Assembly: GCA_942491955.1 (NCBI GenBank)
Contig: CALOCV010000048.1
Location: forward strand, 1 to 64,000
Length of the DNA: 64,000 nucleotides
Origin: CALOCV01 sp942491955
GTDB lineage: Bacteria; Chlamydiota; Chlamydiia; Chlamydiales; CALOCV01
Reading direction: 5' to 3'
Each line of letters starts with the position of its first letter. Within the stretch, counting starts at the first letter, position 1. The position numbers were made by a program, and so were the translations under genes. Positions 42,172-50,708 of the stretch are shown piece after piece. Under the pieces are notes generated by a model that saw nothing but the letters and a program-made list of their open reading frames with translations, was not told the DNA's origin and searched no databases.

Positions 42172-42881
42172 TGAATGCAATGTATACGATGGACTGCATT
42201 CCTACTGATGAGAGACCGAGAGAGAGACTTCTTCGTTTTGGTGCAGAAACAATGAGTACAACAGAATTGATTGCAATCATCCTAGGAAGCGGAACAAAAA
42301 GCATGCCCGTTCTTTTTTTAGCTCAGCAGTTGATGATTCGCTTTCGTTCCTTAGAAGCCATTGTGGAGGCATCGATTCGGGAACTTTGCGAGATGAAAGG
42401 AATGGGGACAGCAAAAGCGATTCAACTAAAAGCGGCGCTCTCTTTAGGGCTACGCGCTGCTCAAACCGTGCGGTCAGAAAAAACGCGAGTGACTTGTCCC
42501 TCAGAAGTCTATCTCTATCTGCAATCTTTTGCAGAGAAAAAAGAAGAGCATTTTATTGCCGTTTTTCTTGATACGCGTGGAGGGATTCTCTCCCATCATA
42601 TCGTCTCTATAGGAACACTATCTGAGGCTCCTGTTCACCCAAGGGAGGTATACTATGCAGCGATTCGAGAGAAGGCTGCCTCTCTCATCGTCGCTCATAA
42701 CCATCCCAGTGGTGATGTGAATCCCTCAGAAGCCGACTACCACGTGACCAAACAACTCGTTAACGTGGGGCATATCATGCAAATTCCCCTCCAAGACCAT
42801 ATTATCATCAGTAAAGGAAGCTATTTTTCCTTCCGCAACAAGGAAGAACACCTCTTTTGCAATACCAATCCCGGTAAATAA
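42171..42881 (+). CDS. radC: RadC-family JAMM/MPN-domain protein
   Basis: 236 residues: an N-terminal helix-hairpin-helix region (RERLLRFGAETMSTTELIA, REL CEMKGMGTAKAIQLKAA) and a C-terminal MPN domain with the JAMM zinc motif (AHNHPSGDVNPSEAD). RadC is no longer regarded as a core repair protein; its role is uncertain. The frame ends CNTNPGK and the stop falls in AATACCAATCCCGGTAAAT, a truncated end of the MITE-like repeat, so the last residues come from the repeat. Confidence 0.9.
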   Translation: MNAMYTMDCIPTDERPRERLLRFGAETMSTTELIAIILGSGTKSMPVLFLAQQLMIRFRSLEAIVEASIRELCEMKGMGTAKAIQLKAALSLGLRAAQTVRSEKTRVTCPSEVYLYLQSFAEKKEEHFIAVFLDTRGGILSHHIVSIGTLSEAPVHPREVYYAAIREKAASLIVAHNHPSGDVNPSEADYHVTKQLVNVGHIMQIPLQDHIIISKGSYFSFRNKEEHLFCNTNPGK

Positions 42882-42890
42882 TACCAAAAA
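42862..42890. repeat. Truncated end of the MITE-like repeat at the radC stop
   Basis: ATACCAATCCCGGTAA matches the ATACCAATTCCGGTAA terminus with one change. ATACCAAAAAGGATAAAT follows, a string also found right after copy A (26628-26646). Confidence 0.55.
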
Positions 42891-42968
42891 GGATAAATAA
42901 ATGTGTAAATTGGTTTCAAACCCGAGTTGCGACCTACATTACGCATGAACAGGCCTGCAATTGTCGAT

Positions 42969-43001
42969 AAGGTTTTTTGGGGCAAAGCCCCAAAAAACCT
43001 T
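42969..43001. terminator. Palindrome between convergent radC and pnp
   Basis: AAGGTTTTTTGGGGC (42969-42983) pairs perfectly with GCCCCAAAAAACCTT (42987-43001), loop AAA. Placed to terminate both convergent genes; it also matches the GGGGC-N-GCCCC words of the repeat fields. Confidence 0.55.
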
Positions 43002-43007
43002 AGCAGC

Positions 43008-45116
43008 TTATGACTGGGCGTTTTGTGCTGATTTTAGCAGGATAGCTTTTCTGCTGAGTTTGATTTGGCCGCGTTCATTGATATCGATGACTTTAATGGA
43101 AAGCTCGTCGCCTACTTTGACGCAGTCTTCTAAATTGTCGATACGAACAACGTCAAATTCTGATATATGGCACAGGCCCGTTTTATCCGGAAGGATTTCA
43201 ATAAACAGGCCGAAGGGGACGATAGATTTAACAATACCTTGGTAAATAGCGCCGATTTCGACTTCGGCTGTAAGCGATTGGATTCTTGCTTTCGCTCGTT
43301 CGATGGATTCGAGGGAAGAGGAGGCAAGACTGATGAGGCCGCTGTCGTCAATATTGATATCGACACCGGTCTCTTCGATGATGCTGCGGATTTGTTTCCC
43401 TCCGGGACCGATGACGGCGGCGATTTTACTTGGGCGGATTTGGACGGTTTCGATTCGTGGGGCGTGGGCTGACATCTCTTTACGTGATTTTGGCAACACG
43501 GCGAGCATTTTTTCGAGGATATGGATTCTTCCTTCTCGGGCTTGTAGGAGGGCAGCGCGCATGATGTCGGGCGTGATGCCTTCAATTTTGATATCCATTT
43601 GGAAGGCAGTGATGCCTTTATCATCGCCTGTGATTTTAAAATCCATATCTCCGAGGGCGTCTTCGATGCCTAAGATATCGGAGAGGATCATGTAGTCATC
43701 ACCTTGGAGGAGGAGGCCCATGGCGATTCCTGCTACGGGGCGTTGGATAGGGACACCGGCGTCCATCATAGCGAGGCAGCCACCGCAGACGGAAGCCATA
43801 GAGGAGGATCCATTGGATTCGGTGATATTGGATTCGACGCGGATGGAGTAGGGAAATACGCTTTTTGGTGGGACGACAGCGCTAAGAGCGCGTTCTGCGA
43901 GTTTTCCGTGGCCGATCTCACGTCGGCCGACGCCGACGCGGCCGACTTCTCCAACGGAGTATGGGGGGAAGAAGTAGTGGAGGTAGAAGCGGCGGACGCC
44001 TTCTTCTTCGAGATCTTCGTAGCGCTGTCCGATGGTATCTCCGCCCAATGTGCAGGTGGCTACGGATTGGGTTTCGCCGCGGGTGAAGAGGGCAGATCCG
44101 TGGGTTCGGGGGAGTAGGGAGGGTTCGATGGAGATGGGGCGGATTTCCGTTGTTGTTCTTCCATCGCAGCGAATTTTCTCTTTAAGAACCATGTCGCGCA
44201 TTAATTGTTGGGAGATGCTTTTAAAGGCTTTATCGACATCGAGTTTTTTATGAGCGCTTTCTTTTCCTGGGGGGAGTAGGGTTTCTTTGAGTTCATTTTT
44301 GATGGTGGCAAAGGCCTCTTCTCTTTCTTGTTTATCGTGGAGGCGGACGGCTTTTTGGAGAGGTTTTGTGACAATATCGGCGACTTGATCAACGGTTTCT
44401 TTAGCGGGGAAGGAGAGGGTTTCGCGATTTTTTTTCTTACCAATTTCTTTTTGCCATTGGGCGAGACTTTTAGCGATCGTTTGGATGGCTTGTTGTCCTT
44501 GATTGAGGGCATCCATCACTTCTTCTTCGGTTAAGAAGTCACAAAATCCTTCGATCATGAGGATGGCATCTTCGGTACCTGCCATAAGGAGGTCGAGTTT
44601 GGATTCTTTTTGTTGTTGGATTGTTGGGTTAATGACAAATTTTCCGTCAATCTGGCCAACCCGCACAGCGGCGATGGGTTTTACAAGCGGGATGGATGAG
44701 AGGGTGAGGGCGGCGGAGGCGGCGCAGATGGCTAGGGGTTCGGGGGCGTGTTGTCCGTCGTAGGACCAGACGTAGGAGAGAATTTGTGTATCGTGGTACC
44801 AGCCATTTTCGAAGAGGGGGCGCAAGGGGCGGTCGATAAGACGGCATACGAGAGTTTCTTTTTCTGAGGGACGCCCTTGTCGTTTCATGAACCCGCCGAG
44901 GGTTTTTCCTGCTGAGGAGAAAGTTTCTTGGTAATCGACGCGTAGAGGGAGAAAATCGACATCTTCCAGGGGGGTAGGGCTTGCGCAGGCGGAGGCGAAA
45001 ACGATGGTTTCGCCGCAGCGAACAAGGACGGCACCATCGGCTTGTCGTGCAATACGGCCTGTTTCAAACTCGAGTTCTTGATCTCCCAGGGTGATATTCA
45101 GTTTCTTTTTTTCCAT
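43008..45116 (-). CDS. pnp: Polynucleotide phosphorylase
   Basis: 3'-5' phosphorolytic exoribonuclease. Two RNase PH domains (FASACASPTPLEDVDFLPL, MKRQGRPSEKETLVCRLIDRPLRP; then GRTTTEIRPIS, RGETQSVATCTLGG, VESNITESNGSSSMASVCGG), a KH domain (AAVIGPGGKQIRSI) and a C-terminal S1 domain (IYQGIVKSIVPFGLFIEI). The 702 residues are the normal length. It lies downstream of rpsO across a terminator; the rpsO-pnp order is widely conserved and pnp often regulates itself through this leader. Confidence 0.96.
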   Translation of the reverse strand: MEKKKLNITLGDQELEFETGRIARQADGAVLVRCGETIVFASACASPTPLEDVDFLPLRVDYQETFSSAGKTLGGFMKRQGRPSEKETLVCRLIDRPLRPLFENGWYHDTQILSYVWSYDGQHAPEPLAICAASAALTLSSIPLVKPIAAVRVGQIDGKFVINPTIQQQKESKLDLLMAGTEDAILMIEGFCDFLTEEEVMDALNQGQQAIQTIAKSLAQWQKEIGKKKNRETLSFPAKETVDQVADIVTKPLQKAVRLHDKQEREEAFATIKNELKETLLPPGKESAHKKLDVDKAFKSISQQLMRDMVLKEKIRCDGRTTTEIRPISIEPSLLPRTHGSALFTRGETQSVATCTLGGDTIGQRYEDLEEEGVRRFYLHYFFPPYSVGEVGRVGVGRREIGHGKLAERALSAVVPPKSVFPYSIRVESNITESNGSSSMASVCGGCLAMMDAGVPIQRPVAGIAMGLLLQGDDYMILSDILGIEDALGDMDFKITGDDKGITAFQMDIKIEGITPDIMRAALLQAREGRIHILEKMLAVLPKSRKEMSAHAPRIETVQIRPSKIAAVIGPGGKQIRSIIEETGVDINIDDSGLISLASSSLESIERAKARIQSLTAEVEIGAIYQGIVKSIVPFGLFIEILPDKTGLCHISEFDVVRIDNLEDCVKVGDELSIKVIDINERGQIKLSRKAILLKSAQNAQS

Positions 45117-45173
45117 TTTTTTCTCCTACAGTAATAGAAAGAGGAGTGTAACAAAAAAAATGCGAAAAGTCGA

Positions 45174-45207
45174 TAAAAAAAGCCAGACAATGGATTTGTC
45201 TGGCTTT
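45174..45207 (-). terminator. Intrinsic terminator between rpsO and pnp
   Basis: On the minus strand AAAGCCAGACA and TGTCTGGCTTT form an 11-bp stem with a 7-base loop, followed by T's. It may also be the RNase III-like or attenuating structure in the rpsO-pnp spacer. Confidence 0.75.
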
Positions 45208-45265
45208 AGTTGAGAGAGCGTTGGAATATCGTCTCCCCTCGTTTCAAGATGGTTAGAAAATGCGA

Positions 45266-45535
45266 CTAACGACGCAATTTCAGTTTCTTAATTAAAGATT
45301 GGTACCGCTTTGTATCTGTTGAATTTAGATAATCGAGAAGACGACGTCTTTGACCGACTAGCTTCAAGAGAGATAGACGGGAGGCGTGATCTTTAGGGTT
45401 GATTTTGAGATGCTCAGTGAGCTCTAAGATCCTTTCCGTTAGTATTGCGATTTGTACATCAGCAGACCCGGTATCTTTTTCGTGCAGTTGGAACTTTTTT
45501 GTAATTTCTTCTTTTGTGCCTTTGTCCAGAGACAT
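45266..45535 (-). CDS. rpsO: 30S ribosomal protein S15
   Basis: 89 residues, full-length S15: EEITKKFQLHEKDTGSADVQ, ILTERILELTEHLKINPKDHASR, LLKLVGQRRRLLDYL and the final YQSLIKKLKLRR. Binds the central domain of 16S rRNA. A good promoter lies at 45595-45623. Confidence 0.97.
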   Translation of the reverse strand: MSLDKGTKEEITKKFQLHEKDTGSADVQIAILTERILELTEHLKINPKDHASRLSLLKLVGQRRRLLDYLNSTDTKRYQSLIKKLKLRR

Positions 45536-45594
45536 TCAAAATCTCCTATTTTTTCGCCCGAAAGCGAGAGTTGTATCTTAGGTCTAAGGGCACA

Positions 45595-45623
45595 ATTATA
45601 GCATAATCCGATACAAAAAGCAA
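45595..45623 (-). promoter_or_regulatory. Promoter of rpsO
   Basis: On the minus strand TTGCTT (45618-45623), a 17-base spacer and a consensus TATAAT (45595-45600), 60 bases before the rpsO ATG. The best sigma-70/66-type promoter in the window. Confidence 0.7.
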
Positions 45624-45688
45624 GGGGTTTATCCCTTACGGCGTAAAATCCAGTCTTTCAAGACAGGTTCTAAGCCGCTTGCCATTAA

Positions 45689-45849
45689 TACCAATTCCGG
45701 TAAGAAAGTGCACAAATTGATCTTCATCTTTCTTTGCGCAATCTGTTTTTCTATCTTGCAAACTCACAAGAGTTTACTGCGATCTCCAAAACAAATTTCG
45801 CAAAAAAATCCTGAATCCACTTTATGCATTTTCTTACCGGAATTGGTAT
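45689..45849. repeat. 161-bp MITE-like repeat, copy D
   Basis: Nearly identical to copy A (26465-26626), same orientation, intact terminal inverted repeats and central hairpin. Upstream of rpsO's promoter and downstream of the 84-residue hypothetical gene. Confidence 0.88.
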
Positions 45850-45965
45850 AACTCCCACGCGATAGTAGCATGGCTCTATCGCCCTAGAGGAGTGTATGGC
45901 GTGGGTATCCAATCCCTAGAAGCTCTCGTTTTTAAACGAGGGAGCATTCACTCTTTTGTAAGCCT

Positions 45966-46220
45966 TTAAAGGCGAGTATCGAGAATGACCTCAATGCAGG
46001 GGGGGTATTTTCCTGAGGTGTCTTTGCGGATAACGACGCGGAAGGGGATGGAGATTTCTCCCTCATATTTTGCTTTTTGCAGCTCTTCCCACACTTTTTT
46101 CTTCAAGGTTTCATCAACCTCTTCTTTTTGGTGTTTTTTGAGGATTTCATCGATGATTTCCTGTTCAGAGGCTCGATGAATGGGGAAACCATAGAAGGGT
46201 TTTTCTTCTTTTTCTTCCAT
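45966..46220 (-). CDS. Hypothetical 84-residue protein
   Basis: Helical N-terminus rich in Glu/Lys (SEQEIIDEILKKHQKEEVDE, then TLKKKVWEELQKAKYEG) and a short beta-rich end (ISIPFRVVIRKDTSGKYPPC, then IEVILDTRL). No signal or membrane segment and no family recognised. Codon use fits the neighbours. No clear ribosome-binding site. Confidence 0.55.
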   Translation of the reverse strand: MEEKEEKPFYGFPIHRASEQEIIDEILKKHQKEEVDETLKKKVWEELQKAKYEGEISIPFRVVIRKDTSGKYPPCIEVILDTRL

Positions 46221-46300
46221 ATTTTGGGGTCATTTTCTGAAAAGGTTGTCGGCTAGAGGGAAAAATGGTATTTTTGTACTCAATGTAACGATTTATTGCG

Positions 46301-46777
46301 ATGATGCCAACAAAAAAAGAAGATGAAATGTGGATGGGTGAGGCATTAAAAGAGGCGAAGAAGGCTTTTGATGAGGGGGAAGTTCCGGTAGGGGCTGTTT
46401 TGGTGTTCGAAGAGCGCATTGTTGCAAGGGGGCACAATCAAGTGGAGAAATTGTCGGATGCAACGGCACATGCGGAGATGTTGTGTTTGACTTCTGCTGC
46501 GGCGGATTGGGAGAATTGGCGTTTGAAGGATACGACATTATACTGTACTGTTGAACCTTGTCCGATGTGTGCTGGGGCAATGATTCTTTCTCGGGTTGGT
46601 CGTCTTGTTTGGGGAGCCCCGGATATCCGACAGGGAGCCAATGGGAGTTGGATCGATCTTTTTGCGCAAAGGCATCCCATCCACAATTTCGCCATTGAAA
46701 CAGGGATTCGGAAAGAAGAGGCAGCTTTTCTCTTACAAGATTTTTTTCAGAAGCAGAGGGAAAAGCGGCGTTTATGA
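46301..46777 (+). CDS. tadA: tRNA-specific adenosine deaminase TadA
   Basis: Converts A34 to inosine in tRNA-Arg(ACG). The cytidine-deaminase-fold motifs are complete: TAHAEMLCL (zinc His and catalytic Glu) and TVEPCPMCAGAMI (two zinc Cys), with GEVPVGAVLV before them. 158 residues, normal. In C. trachomatis a cytosine-deaminase-like gene follows pnp-rpsO, matching the position here. ATG 46301 and 46304 are both possible. Confidence 0.93.
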   Translation: MMPTKKEDEMWMGEALKEAKKAFDEGEVPVGAVLVFEERIVARGHNQVEKLSDATAHAEMLCLTSAAADWENWRLKDTTLYCTVEPCPMCAGAMILSRVGRLVWGAPDIRQGANGSWIDLFAQRHPIHNFAIETGIRKEEAAFLLQDFFQKQREKRRL

Positions 46778-47010
46778 GTCTCAATTGGAGTGATATCGAG
46801 GAGGTTGTCAATGAGCTGATGGATTGGCAAAAAAAGCGGTTACTTCGCGAAGCAAGGGACATCATCCCCTATTTGACATCGGATGATATTTTACAGCCCA
46901 ATGACTATCCAGAATTAGAAAACCACCCCAATTTCCGCTATGAAGAGGGAATCCTTTCTGGAATTCTCACAGTGCAGGCGGCTCTACAGGCAAAGAAACG
47001 AGGGGATTGA
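46774..47010 (+). CDS. Conserved small protein coupled to tadA
   Basis: 78 residues, starting in an ATGA overlap with the tadA stop. Helical: WSDIEEVVNELMDWQKKRLL, REARDIIPYLTSDDILQPND, YPELENHPNFRYEEGILSGI. Its position corresponds to the small gene after the deaminase in C. trachomatis (CT845 as I recall). No membrane or DNA-binding motif; function unknown. Confidence 0.7.
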   Translation: MSLNWSDIEEVVNELMDWQKKRLLREARDIIPYLTSDDILQPNDYPELENHPNFRYEEGILSGILTVQAALQAKKRGD

Positions 47011-47027
47011 TTTACTCGTTTTTTTGC

Positions 47028-47057
47028 TTGTTTTTTTTTACCCTTTTGTAGTAAGAT
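47028..47057 (+). promoter_or_regulatory. Candidate promoter of the rpmE-prfA-prmC operon
   Basis: TTGTTT (47028-47033), 18-base T-rich spacer, TAAGAT (47052-47057), 35 bases ahead of the rpmE start. Confidence 0.4.
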
Positions 47058-47091
47058 TATCCTTTTAAATTGCTTGGTTTACAGGTTTCTC

Positions 47092-47337
47092 ATGAAAAAA
47101 AATAAGCATCCTGAATATAACAATGTCCTGTTTGTGGACACCACAACGGGTAAAAAATTTGTATGTGGTTCTACTCTTCAGACGGAAAAGCGCGAAACGC
47201 TGGATGGAGTGGAATACCCTGTTTGTTATTTGAGTATTTCCTCCTATTCCCACCCTTTTTATACAAAAAGTCAAAAATTTGTTGACGCCGAAGGAAGAGT
47301 GGACAAGTTCCGTAAACGGTATGAAAAAAAAGCATAG
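47092..47337 (+). CDS. rpmE: 50S ribosomal protein L31 (type B-like)
   Basis: 81 residues from MKKNKHPEYNNVLFVDTTTG, ending EGRVDKFRKRYEKK. The SISSYSHPFYTKSQK block is typical of L31. One cysteine remains (FVCGST) but the zinc-type CxxC is absent, consistent with a zinc-independent form. The in-frame TTG at 47074 is rejected because family proteins begin with MKK...HP. Precedes prfA, as in Chlamydia. Confidence 0.92.
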   Translation: MKKNKHPEYNNVLFVDTTTGKKFVCGSTLQTEKRETLDGVEYPVCYLSISSYSHPFYTKSQKFVDAEGRVDKFRKRYEKKA

Positions 47338-47366
47338 CACAATTCTCTTAGGAGTAAGATTGGAAA

Positions 47367-48431
47367 ATGGATCAAAAAATCGATCAGCTTCTTTCACGTC
47401 TTGAAGAAGTCGAAACCTTTCTAGGTGATCCTGCGATTTATTCCGATCAAAAAAAATTCAAAGAACTTTCGCAAGAATATAGTTATTTGCAAAGTATTCA
47501 GCAAGCCAGCGAAGAATTGCACTCTCTTAAAACGCAGCTTGTAGATATTCAGCGATTGCTCGCTGAAAAAGATCACGACAGTGATTTCCGCGATCTACTA
47601 GAACAAGAAAAAGAAATGCTTGAGGAGAAAATTCCTGTAGCAGAGACCAAATTGCATCTGATTCTTGTGCCTCCAGATCCTCGAGACCATCGCAATACGA
47701 TCGTTGAACTTCGAGCAGGGACAGGTGGCGATGAAGCCGCTCTTTTTGTTGCCGATGTCTACCGCATGTACCGCATGTATGCAGATCGGCATCGCTGGAC
47801 TTGTGAAATTCTCTCCGCGACTCCTTCAGATCTAGGAGGTTTTAAAGAGATCGTCATGTTGATGACGGGAAAAAACATCTACCGTTACATGAAATTTGAA
47901 GGCGGTACGCACCGCGTTCAACGTGTTCCCGAGACCGAGACCCAAGGAAGGATCCATACTTCGGCTATGACTGTCGCCATCCTTCTAGAACCTGAAGAAA
48001 CAGAGGAGCTAGCTATTGATGAAAAAGATCTACGCATTGACACATATCGAGCATCTGGGGCCGGTGGTCAGCACATCAACACCACTGATAGTGCCGTTCG
48101 TATCACACATCTTCCCTCTGGAGTTGCTGCGTACTGCCAAGAAGAGAGGAGTCAGCACAAAAATAAGGAAAAAGCCTTCCGTTACCTCAAAGCGAAATTG
48201 CAAGAAGTAGAAGAGGCAAAAAAACAGAAACAAGAAGCGGCAGATCGATCGGTACAAGTCGGATCAGGAGATCGATCCGAAAGAATCCGCACGTATAATT
48301 TTCCACAAAACAGAGTGACCGACCACAGAATCAATCTCACACGTTACCACCTCGATCGCGTGTTATCAGGGGAGTTGGAAGAATTTTCTGAAGCCCTTTT
48401 AGCCTATTCTCTTTCGAAACAAGCCGCATGA
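47367..48431 (+). CDS. prfA: Peptide chain release factor 1
   Basis: Recognises UAA/UAG. 354 residues: N-terminal helical domain, the central domain with GAGGQHINTTDSAVRITHLP (GGQ catalytic motif) and VQRVPETETQGRIHTSA, and a C-terminal QNRVTDHRINLT. AGGAG lies ahead of the ATG. The stop overlaps the prmC start (ATGA); PrmC methylates the GGQ glutamine, so the coupled pair makes functional sense. Confidence 0.96.
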   Translation: MDQKIDQLLSRLEEVETFLGDPAIYSDQKKFKELSQEYSYLQSIQQASEELHSLKTQLVDIQRLLAEKDHDSDFRDLLEQEKEMLEEKIPVAETKLHLILVPPDPRDHRNTIVELRAGTGGDEAALFVADVYRMYRMYADRHRWTCEILSATPSDLGGFKEIVMLMTGKNIYRYMKFEGGTHRVQRVPETETQGRIHTSAMTVAILLEPEETEELAIDEKDLRIDTYRASGAGGQHINTTDSAVRITHLPSGVAAYCQEERSQHKNKEKAFRYLKAKLQEVEEAKKQKQEAADRSVQVGSGDRSERIRTYNFPQNRVTDHRINLTRYHLDRVLSGELEEFSEALLAYSLSKQAA

Positions 48432-49276
48432 AGGGATTACTCTCTCTTCTAAGATTGGCAACGGAGTATTTGGAGAAAAAAGGGATCGATCGTCCTCGAA
48501 GAGAGGCCGAAGATCTTTTGGGTCATGTTCTACAAATTTCTCGTTTAGAAATTTATCTCTATCCAGATAAACCTTTGACTGAGGCAGAGGTTGAGCTATT
48601 GCGCTCTCTTCTCCGTCGCCGGGCTTTAGGGGAGCCCACGGCGTATCTCATTGGATCCGTCTCTTTCCACGGTTGTACTCTTCGCGTGACGCCCGATGTT
48701 TTGATCCCTCGCCCTGAAACTGAGATTCTCGTCGCTCTTGCTGTGGATGCCTTGCGCGACCATTCGTTGGAAGGGAAGGTTTTACTCGATCTTTGTACGG
48801 GGAGTGGATGCATTGCCATCGCTCTAAAAAAACGTTTTCCCTCTCTTCGAGTATGGGCAAGTGATATCTCTTCACAAGCACTTGCAGTGGCGCAAGAGAA
48901 TGCAAAAAATAATGATGTTTCGATCGAATGGAAAGAGGGCGATTTTCTCGATCCCTATAAAGGGGAGCAGGTCGATTTTGTGACATGCAACCCACCGTAT
49001 GTGAGTGAAAAAGAGTGGGAAAGTCTAGATCCCGAAGTGCGCCTTCAAGAACCGCGTCAAGCACTAGTGGGAGGGGAGAGAGGGGATGATTTTTATCAAC
49101 GTCTTGCTCGAGAACTCCCTTCCTATCTCGTATCAGGTGGAAAACTGTGGATGGAGATGGGATACCAGCAAGCTAAGACGATGCGCTCTCTTTTTCAACT
49201 CCCCGTCTGGAAACCACCGCAAATCATACAAGATTGGTCGGGTCACGACCGCTTTGCTTATACTCAAACAACCTAA
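48428..49276 (+). CDS. prmC: Release-factor glutamine methyltransferase PrmC (HemK)
   Basis: Methylates the GGQ glutamine of release factors. 282 residues: helical N-domain (RPRREAEDLLGHVL), LIPRPETEILV, motif I LLDLCTGSGCIAIAL, and the substrate motif NPPYVSEKEWESLDPEV. Coupled to prfA as in most bacteria. Confidence 0.95.
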   Translation: MKGLLSLLRLATEYLEKKGIDRPRREAEDLLGHVLQISRLEIYLYPDKPLTEAEVELLRSLLRRRALGEPTAYLIGSVSFHGCTLRVTPDVLIPRPETEILVALAVDALRDHSLEGKVLLDLCTGSGCIAIALKKRFPSLRVWASDISSQALAVAQENAKNNDVSIEWKEGDFLDPYKGEQVDFVTCNPPYVSEKEWESLDPEVRLQEPRQALVGGERGDDFYQRLARELPSYLVSGGKLWMEMGYQQAKTMRSLFQLPVWKPPQIIQDWSGHDRFAYTQTT

Positions 49277-49358
49277 GCTCTAAAATTTTTTGTCGCGTAC
49301 GTCGTTTTTGTCAATTTTTTATTTTTCAATAATACCAATTTCAATAAATAAAATAAAA

Positions 49359-49387
49359 TTGATTAAAAAATTAAAACGTGATACTAT
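49359..49387 (+). promoter_or_regulatory. Candidate promoter of the 207-residue Inc-like gene
   Basis: TTGATT (49359-49364), 17-base AT-rich spacer, TACTAT (49382-49387); 52 bases before the ATG. ATACCAATTTC just upstream (49333) resembles a repeat end. Confidence 0.5.
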
Positions 49388-49438
49388 CTTCTCTAAATTT
49401 AGCAAATAATTTATGATTTTCAAAGAAGGAGGGATCGC

Positions 49439-50062
49439 ATGAAAGTCAATTTAGAAGATAAAGTAGCCCAGTTTGAGGCTGAGTACGAACAAAAAAGGCA
49501 AGAATTTGCAAAGGAAAGCAATCACGAAAAAGTGTTAGATGTTTTTTGCAGAGTACATCAAACAAAAAAAGACTATGATTCTAGTATTACCTCTTTAACT
49601 CAATCTCTAGAACACTGGAGATCGACAAAGGTAAGTGCAAAAAATTCCTATTTTGATTCCAAAGAGATCGAATGCGATCGAAATTCTACGAAATTTTGGC
49701 ATAAGTCAGCAAAGCGTATCGATAGTATCATTAATATCATTTTAGCAATAGGTGTGGTGGGAATATCATGTTGTTTTTTAGGCGCGTTGTCGACACTTGT
49801 TTTTCCCGTAGCCGTTGCTATTTCTATAGTTGTTGTAGCTGGGGTAGCAATCGAATCAACGTTAATAGGATCTGGCGTCTTTAGTTACGTTCTTCCTGAA
49901 CGAATGCGTTTACGGAGAGCGGCCACAAGTGAAAATTTTAAAAAATTTGTGGAAGTATTTGTTCAAAATAAACCTGATTTCTATCTACAAAGAAAAGATC
50001 TAAAAGATAGCGAACTCCACGAACTATATAGAGAATATAAAGCAACCGTGCTTCGATTGTGA
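49439..50062 (+). CDS. Inc-like protein with a bilobed hydrophobic domain
   Basis: 207 residues. Soluble, coiled-coil-like N-terminus (~1-95), then two adjacent hydrophobic segments (~98-150: IINIILAIGVVGISCCFLGA and VFPVAVAISIVVVAGVAIES) with a short turn, and a charged C-terminus. This two-hairpin layout is the Inc signature. AAGGAGG stands nine bases before the ATG. AT-rich and not otherwise recognised; placed alone between prmC and ffh, breaking the usual housekeeping order. Confidence 0.65.
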   Translation: MKVNLEDKVAQFEAEYEQKRQEFAKESNHEKVLDVFCRVHQTKKDYDSSITSLTQSLEHWRSTKVSAKNSYFDSKEIECDRNSTKFWHKSAKRIDSIINIILAIGVVGISCCFLGALSTLVFPVAVAISIVVVAGVAIESTLIGSGVFSYVLPERMRLRRAATSENFKKFVEVFVQNKPDFYLQRKDLKDSELHELYREYKATVLRL

Positions 50063-50448
50063 TGATCAAGATGGCAAAGAGCGGCTAGGGTGCATTTCTA
50101 AGAGAAATTGTTCTACGGGATAACAGAGGATGTCTTTCTCTTTATAACGAAGCTTTCCTTGGTAAAGAAGGAGTGGAGTGGCTTCGGGTAGTCCTGTATA
50201 AATGTTTCTAACCCGCGAAGGTCGTGCGGATGAATGGTCGTTTAAAGAGAAACAAGATGAGTAGGATCGCAGGCGGCATGATGATCAGGATGATGAACTC
50301 TTTTGTATTCCGACCTTCTCTTTCGGAAGTTAATGAACAAGCCTACTAAAATAAACGTGGTTGATCTTTATCTTGCATATCTTGCCGCTTGCGATCCTTC
50401 ATATCCTTGTTTTTTTAAGAAATACTACCATGTCAATTTTATTGTCTC
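50063..50448. other. Gene-free stretch holding an ATPase remnant
   Basis: Besides the AAA_14/DUF4143 remnant listed separately, nothing coding or structured is seen between 50230 and 50448. Confidence 0.4.
50066..50230 (-). pseudogene. C-terminal remnant of an AAA_14/DUF4143-type ATPase
   Basis: Minus strand: IHPHDLRGLETFIQDYP, then after a frame change EATPLLLYQGKLRYKEKD, ILCYPVEQFLLEM, stop at 50066-50068. The pattern matches the end of DUF4143 ATP-binding proteins (KGL..F...YP...LL..G......I..LPVE.FL). The rest of the ~400-residue gene is missing. Confidence 0.45.
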
Positions 50449-50593
50449 CACCTAATGCGCATGCAAAACGCAATCTTTTGATCCCCAAAACGATAAAAAA
50501 TACTCGCAATATTTAAAAATATTGCTGCGGCTTTTTATCGCCTTGAAAGCCAAAATTTTACATTTTTTAATCGCATTGGTGCGGAATGTGGGC
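50449..50593. repeat. Palindromic element with CACCTAATGCG ends
   Basis: Near-inverted ends CACCTAATGCG (50450-50460) and CGCATTGGTG (50572-50581) with imperfect pairing inward (AACGATAAAAAATACTCGC against GCGGCTTTTTATCGCC) around the palindrome GCAATATTTAAAAATATTGC (50505-50524). GGTGCGGAATGTGGG at its right end is shared (inverted) with 3451 and 26448. Lies in the promoter region of ffh. Confidence 0.5.
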
Positions 50594-50708
50594 TTTAGGC
50601 CATTTTTTTTAGGTCCCTGAGGTCCTTTTCGTCCCTTTGTCCTTTTTCTTGAAAATGAAACCATTTTCCGGTATCCTATTTGCGGTACCAATTACAATAA
50701 GAAGTAGA

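Noticed and set aside
43704..44117. 137-residue plus-strand frame opposite pnp
   Set aside because: Shadow of the pnp coding strand; composition mirrors pnp codons and there is no ribosome-binding site.
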